Notes under the pieces: model-generated
Database searches by the model: none
What the model saw: the letters and a program-made list of their open reading frames with translations, nothing else
Told to the model about the DNA's origin: nothing
Part shown: positions 1 to 5,592 of the stretch, piece after piece
Layout of the letters: each line of letters starts with the position of its first letter
Position numbering within the stretch: the stretch's first letter is position 1
NCBI RefSeq assembly: GCF_003814745.1
Contig: NZ_RKRD01000008.1
Span: 1-5,592 of the forward strand
Origin: Hydrogenoanaerobacterium saccharovorans
GTDB taxonomy: Bacteria; Bacillota; Clostridia; Oscillospirales; Ruminococcaceae
Reading direction: 5' to 3'
DNA: 5,592 bases
Position numbers and translations under genes: made by a program

Positions 1-24
1 ACATCTGCTCGAAAGAGACGATGT
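1..24 (+). other. Leader stem-loop with GAAA tetraloop
   Basis: ACATC (1-5) pairs with GATGT (20-24), and CTC (8-10) pairs with GAG (15-17) around a GAAA loop (11-14). A 2x2 internal loop (TG against AC) separates the two helices. GAAA is a stable GNRA-type loop. The stem touches the first base of the window, so it may extend further upstream. Its role is unknown; a leader RNA structure is the simplest reading. Confidence 0.4.
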
Positions 25-51
25 AAAACAAACGCGAGTATTCGCAAAAAG

Positions 52-70
52 AGCTAAGCAAGACTTAGTT
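52..70 (+). other. Leader stem-loop, 7 bp
   Basis: AGCTAAG (52-58) pairs with CTTAGTT (64-70), seven pairs including one G-U, closed by the five-base loop CAAGA. A smaller hairpin, GCGA (34-37) with TCGC (42-45), lies just upstream. Probably structure of the pre-16S leader; no protein site is recognised. Confidence 0.4.
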
Positions 71-80
71 AACTTGATTA

Positions 81-96
81 TAAGGCTTCGGTCTTA
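81..96 (+). other. Leader stem-loop with TTCG tetraloop
   Basis: TAAGGC (81-86) pairs with GTCTTA (91-96) with one G-U pair, closed by TTCG (87-90) inside the especially stable C(UUCG)G context. It ends about 8 bases before the 16S 5' end. It has no run of T after it, so it is not a terminator. It may act as a folding nucleus or spacer for 16S 5' maturation; that is inference. Confidence 0.5.
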
Positions 97-104
97 CAAT
101 ACAA

Positions 105-1632
<1,528 letters not shown>

Positions 1633-1683
1633 TAGAAACTCGCAAGGATTTAGGGTAAAGAGTAAAAACTGAATGTTGTTTAA

Positions 1684-1765
1684 TTTTGAAGGTTCTTTGT
1701 GAATCTTGATGGTGGTTTGGCATTAAGTCAAAAAACCAAAGGGAAGAACAAAAGGAACTTCAAAA
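1684..1765 (+). other. Large stem-loop between 16S and tRNA-Ala
   Basis: The 15-base arms 1684-1698 (TTTTGAAGGTTCTTT) and 1751-1765 (AAAGGAACTTCAAAA) pair with one G-A mismatch and one G-U pair. The 52-base loop can hold a smaller hairpin, TGGTTT (1713-1718) with AAACCA (1733-1738). The placement suggests a processing element that separates pre-16S from tRNA-Ala, or a local domain of the spacer. The function is not established from sequence. Confidence 0.5.
1692..1703 (+). promoter_or_regulatory. Candidate boxA antitermination site
   Basis: GTTCTTTGTGAA resembles the boxA element of Firmicute rRNA operons (roughly GTTCTTTGAAAA), where Nus factors bind nascent rRNA and prevent early termination. 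It overlaps the 5' arm of the stem-loop at 1684-1765, so the two uses may compete. This is a short, degenerate match and only a candidate. A more diverged relative, TACTTTGAAAA at 2191-2201, lies in the pre-23S processing stem. Confidence 0.35.
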
Positions 1766-1784
1766 GTGGGAATTCCCTGTCTAT

Positions 1785-1860
1785 GGGGGTGTAGCTCAGC
1801 TGGGAGAGCACCTGCCTTGCACGCAGGGGGTCAGGAGTTCGATCCTCCTCATCTCCACCA
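1785..1860 (+). tRNA. tRNA-Ala (anticodon TGC)
   Basis: Full 76-base cloverleaf. The acceptor stem GGGGGTG (1785-1791) pairs with CATCTCC (1850-1856) using two G-T pairs. Anticodon stem CCTGC (1811-1815) pairs with GCAGG (1823-1827), with anticodon TGC at 1818-1820. T stem AGGAG (1833-1837) pairs with CTCCT (1845-1849) around TTCGATC. The CCA end is encoded at 1858-1860. tRNA-Ala(TGC) is a classic 16S-23S spacer tRNA and reads GCN alanine codons, mainly GCA. It is followed directly by a 6-bp hairpin. Confidence 0.98.
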
Positions 1861-1876
1861 GTAATCGCAAGATTAC
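1861..1876 (+). other. Hairpin abutting the tRNA-Ala CCA end
   Basis: GTAATC (1861-1866) pairs perfectly with GATTAC (1871-1876) around the GNRA tetraloop GCAA. It begins at the very next base after the tRNA CCA. Possible roles are a barrier or entry site for the nuclease that trims the tRNA 3' end, or insulation of tRNA folding. No T-tract follows, so it is not a terminator. The remaining spacer to 1926 shows nothing else clear. Confidence 0.5.
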
Positions 1877-1926
1877 ATCAGGGAAACAAAACGAGGAGAT
1901 AAACCGAAACTCTTATCCACAGAAAT

Positions 1927-2003
<77 letters not shown>

Positions 2004-2018
2004 GCACACAATGTGTGC
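2004..2018 (+). other. Hairpin abutting the tRNA-Ile CCA end
   Basis: GCACAC (2004-2009) pairs perfectly with GTGTGC (2013-2018) around a three-base loop AAT. Like the hairpin after tRNA-Ala, it starts at the first base after CCA. Five A residues follow on the + strand, not T, so it is not an intrinsic terminator for this operon. Confidence 0.5.
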
Positions 2019-2172
2019 AAAAAGACACAAAAACAAAGTTTAGCGACAGCAACGAGCAGCAATGCCCGCGGTAAGCGAAAACGAGTTTAAGAGTCACAAT
2101 AGGGTGAACACGTTGAGTAACGCGTGCGAAAAGGCTTACGTTAAGTGAGTGTTGACAAAACGCGAATTGCCA

Positions 2173-2187
2173 GCGGGTGCAACCCGC
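2173..2187 (+). other. Spacer hairpin before the pre-23S stem
   Basis: GCGGGT (2173-2178) pairs perfectly with ACCCGC (2182-2187) around GCA. Its last base is adjacent to the 5' arm of the pre-23S processing stem, so the two helices could stack coaxially. Role unknown. Confidence 0.5.
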
Positions 2188-2215
2188 CTGTACTTTGAAA
2201 ATTGAACAATGTGAA
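2188..2215 (+). other. Pre-23S processing stem, 5' arm
   Basis: This arm is complementary to 5193-5220 on the far side of 23S. There are 28 paired positions with one G-G mismatch (2197 with 5211) and two G-U pairs; the inner 12 pairs, 2204-2215 with 5193-5204, are perfect. A helix that brings together the two ends of pre-23S is the known RNase III cleavage target in bacterial rRNA maturation. Pairing across nearly 3 kb of this length is very unlikely by chance. Confidence 0.85.
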
Positions 2216-2329
2216 ATATAACTGCGAATTTGAGTTAAAGTTAAAGTTTTAATTATTCATAGCAATATGGGTAAAAAGCTACAATTTAAGCTGAGAGATA
2301 ATAATTTAACCGAAGATTCGAACATAATT

Positions 2330-5163
<2,834 letters not shown>

Positions 5164-5246
5164 ATAAAGGTCGAATCTTTGGTTAGCAGTAATTCACATT
5201 GTTCGATTTTGAGAGTACAGTTGTGCTTTCGTGAGGGCGTTAATAT
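5164..5246 (+). other. Spacer between 23S and tRNA-Lys
   Basis: An 83-base transcribed spacer. It contains the 3' arm of the pre-23S processing stem (5193-5220) and then 26 bases before tRNA-Lys. No promoter or terminator is seen, so tRNA-Lys, tRNA-Glu and 5S are most likely co-transcribed with 23S. Confidence 0.65.
5193..5220 (+). other. Pre-23S processing stem, 3' arm
   Basis: Partner of 2188-2215. TTCACATTGTTC (5193-5204) matches the 5' arm GAACAATGTGAA perfectly, then the helix continues to 5220 with one mismatch and two G-U pairs. It lies 29 bases past the mature 23S end and 26 bases before tRNA-Lys, so one double-strand cleavage here would release both pre-23S and a tRNA-Lys/tRNA-Glu/5S precursor. 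Confidence 0.85.
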
Positions 5247-5322
<76 letters not shown>

Positions 5323-5355
5323 CTTCCCTTGTTTGAGTGTGCCGAAATGAGATAT

Positions 5356-5430
5356 GGCCCGTTGGTCAAGCGGTTAAGACACCGGCCTCTCACGCCGGTA
5401 ACGCGGGTTCGATTCCCGCACGGGTCACCA
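5356..5430 (+). tRNA. tRNA-Glu (anticodon CTC)
   Basis: A 75-base cloverleaf. Acceptor stem GGCCCGT (5356-5362) pairs with ACGGGTC (5420-5426) with one G-T pair. Anticodon stem CCGGC (5382-5386) pairs with GCCGG (5394-5398), with anticodon CTC at 5389-5391. T stem GCGGG pairs with CCCGC. CCA is encoded at 5428-5430. C at the wobble position restricts it to GAG, so GAA would need a separate TTC isoacceptor elsewhere. It follows tRNA-Lys after 33 bases and precedes 5S by 44, in the same transcript by inference. Confidence 0.96.
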
Positions 5431-5450
5431 ATACCCAAAGGTTTGTTTGT

Positions 5451-5466
5451 TAAGGTTTTTGCCTTA
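5451..5466 (+). other. Small hairpin between tRNA-Glu and 5S
   Basis: TAAGG (5451-5455) pairs with CCTTA (5462-5466) around the loop TTTTTG. It lies 8 bases before the 5S start and may guide 5S 5' maturation. The T residues are in the loop and not after the stem, so it is not an intrinsic terminator. Confidence 0.4.
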
Positions 5467-5474
5467 CCTATATA

Positions 5475-5590
5475 GTCGGTGTTTATGACAATGAGGATCC
5501 ACCCGTTCCCATACCGAACACGGTAGTTAAGCTCATTTGTGCTGAAAATACTTGGTGGGAAGCTGCCTGGGAAGATAAGTCGATGCCGAC
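5475..5590 (+). rRNA. rrf: 5S ribosomal RNA
   Basis: RNA of the large-subunit central protuberance, bound by L5, L18 and usually L25. Helix I closes it: GTCGGT (5475-5480) pairs with GCCGAC (5585-5590) with one G-U. The conserved core CACCCGTTCCCATACCGAAC and the later TACTTGGTGGGAAGCTGCCT are both present. Length is about 116, normal. It appears complete but ends two bases before the window edge, so the exact 3' end and any terminator cannot be judged. Confidence 0.96.
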
Positions 5591-5592
5591 AC

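Larger units (their letters stand above)
1..104 (+). other. Pre-rRNA leader upstream of 16S
   Basis: AT-rich sequence before the predicted 16S 5' end. It has no reading frame of note and no pair of boxes resembling TTGACA and TATAAT at proper spacing. Four small stem-loops are visible: 1-24, 34-45, 52-70 and 81-96. I infer that this is the transcribed leader and that the operon promoters lie upstream of the window. The alternative, that bases 1-30 belong to the end of another gene or RNA, cannot be excluded because only 104 bases are available. Confidence 0.6.
2019..2329 (+). other. Spacer between tRNA-Ile and 23S
   Basis: No gene is visible in this stretch. It holds a weak stem near 2109-2126 (CGTT with AACG around GAGT, with an outer CAC/GTG and a bulge), a strong hairpin at 2173-2187, the 5' arm of the pre-23S processing stem at 2188-2215 and an AT-rich tract from 2216 to the 23S start. 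The AT-rich tract carries two tandem GTTAAA units at 2234-2245 followed by GTTTTAA. A TTGACA at 2152-2157 has no -10 partner and is not taken as a promoter. Confidence 0.7.

Noticed and set aside
79..84. TATAAG as a -10 box just upstream of 16S
   Set aside because: No TTGACA-like box 16-18 bases upstream, and the sequence overlaps the UUCG stem-loop.
2152..2157. TTGACA as a -35 box for an internal promoter before 23S
   Set aside because: The expected -10 position (about 2175) is the GC-rich hairpin at 2173-2187, with no TATAAT-like sequence.
2234..2252. Tandem GTTAAA repeat as a regulatory array
   Set aside because: Only two full copies in an AT-rich tract; easily explained by composition.
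5451..5466. Intrinsic terminator between tRNA-Glu and 5S
   Set aside because: The T run is in the loop and the stem is only 5 bp with no T tract after it. Termination before 5S would also make little sense.

Overview
The window holds one ribosomal RNA operon on the + strand and, as far as I can see, no protein-coding gene. The order is: leader (1-104), 16S rRNA (about 105-1624), tRNA-Ala(TGC), tRNA-Ile(GAT), 23S rRNA (about 2330-5163), tRNA-Lys(CTT), tRNA-Glu(CTC), 5S rRNA (about 5475-5590). The window ends two bases after the 5S closing helix, so any terminator or further tRNA genes lie outside it. No convincing promoter is visible in the 104-base leader.

The 16S sequence looks like a Clostridia member of the Oscillospiraceae/Ruminococcaceae group. 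This rests on my memory of the V1, V3 and V4 regions (for example the GGAGCGTAGGCGGGATTG stretch and the GATATTAGGAGGAACACC stretch) and on the CACCTCCTTTCT 3' end. It is a moderately confident family-level guess; no search was run. AT-rich spacers and tRNA genes with encoded CCA ends fit a Firmicute.

The spacers carry clear RNA structure. The strongest is a long-range inverted repeat that brackets 23S: 2188-2215 pairs with 5193-5220 over 28 positions with one mismatch, as expected for the RNase III processing stem of pre-23S. The first 8 bases of trailer after 16S (1625-1632) can fold back on the anti-Shine-Dalgarno sequence through a perfect 6-bp hairpin. A 6-bp hairpin starts at the first base after the CCA of both tRNA-Ala and tRNA-Ile. 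The leader contains four small stem-loops, two capped by classic tetraloops (GAAA and TTCG).

The main departure from a textbook operon is two tRNA genes between 23S and 5S, both with C at the wobble position (CTT for Lys, CTC for Glu). tRNA-Lys also has a predicted C-U mismatch in its T stem. The rest is ordinary, and I found no sign of an undescribed enzymatic, defence or mobile system. All long reading frames fall on rRNA or tRNA sequence and are spurious.
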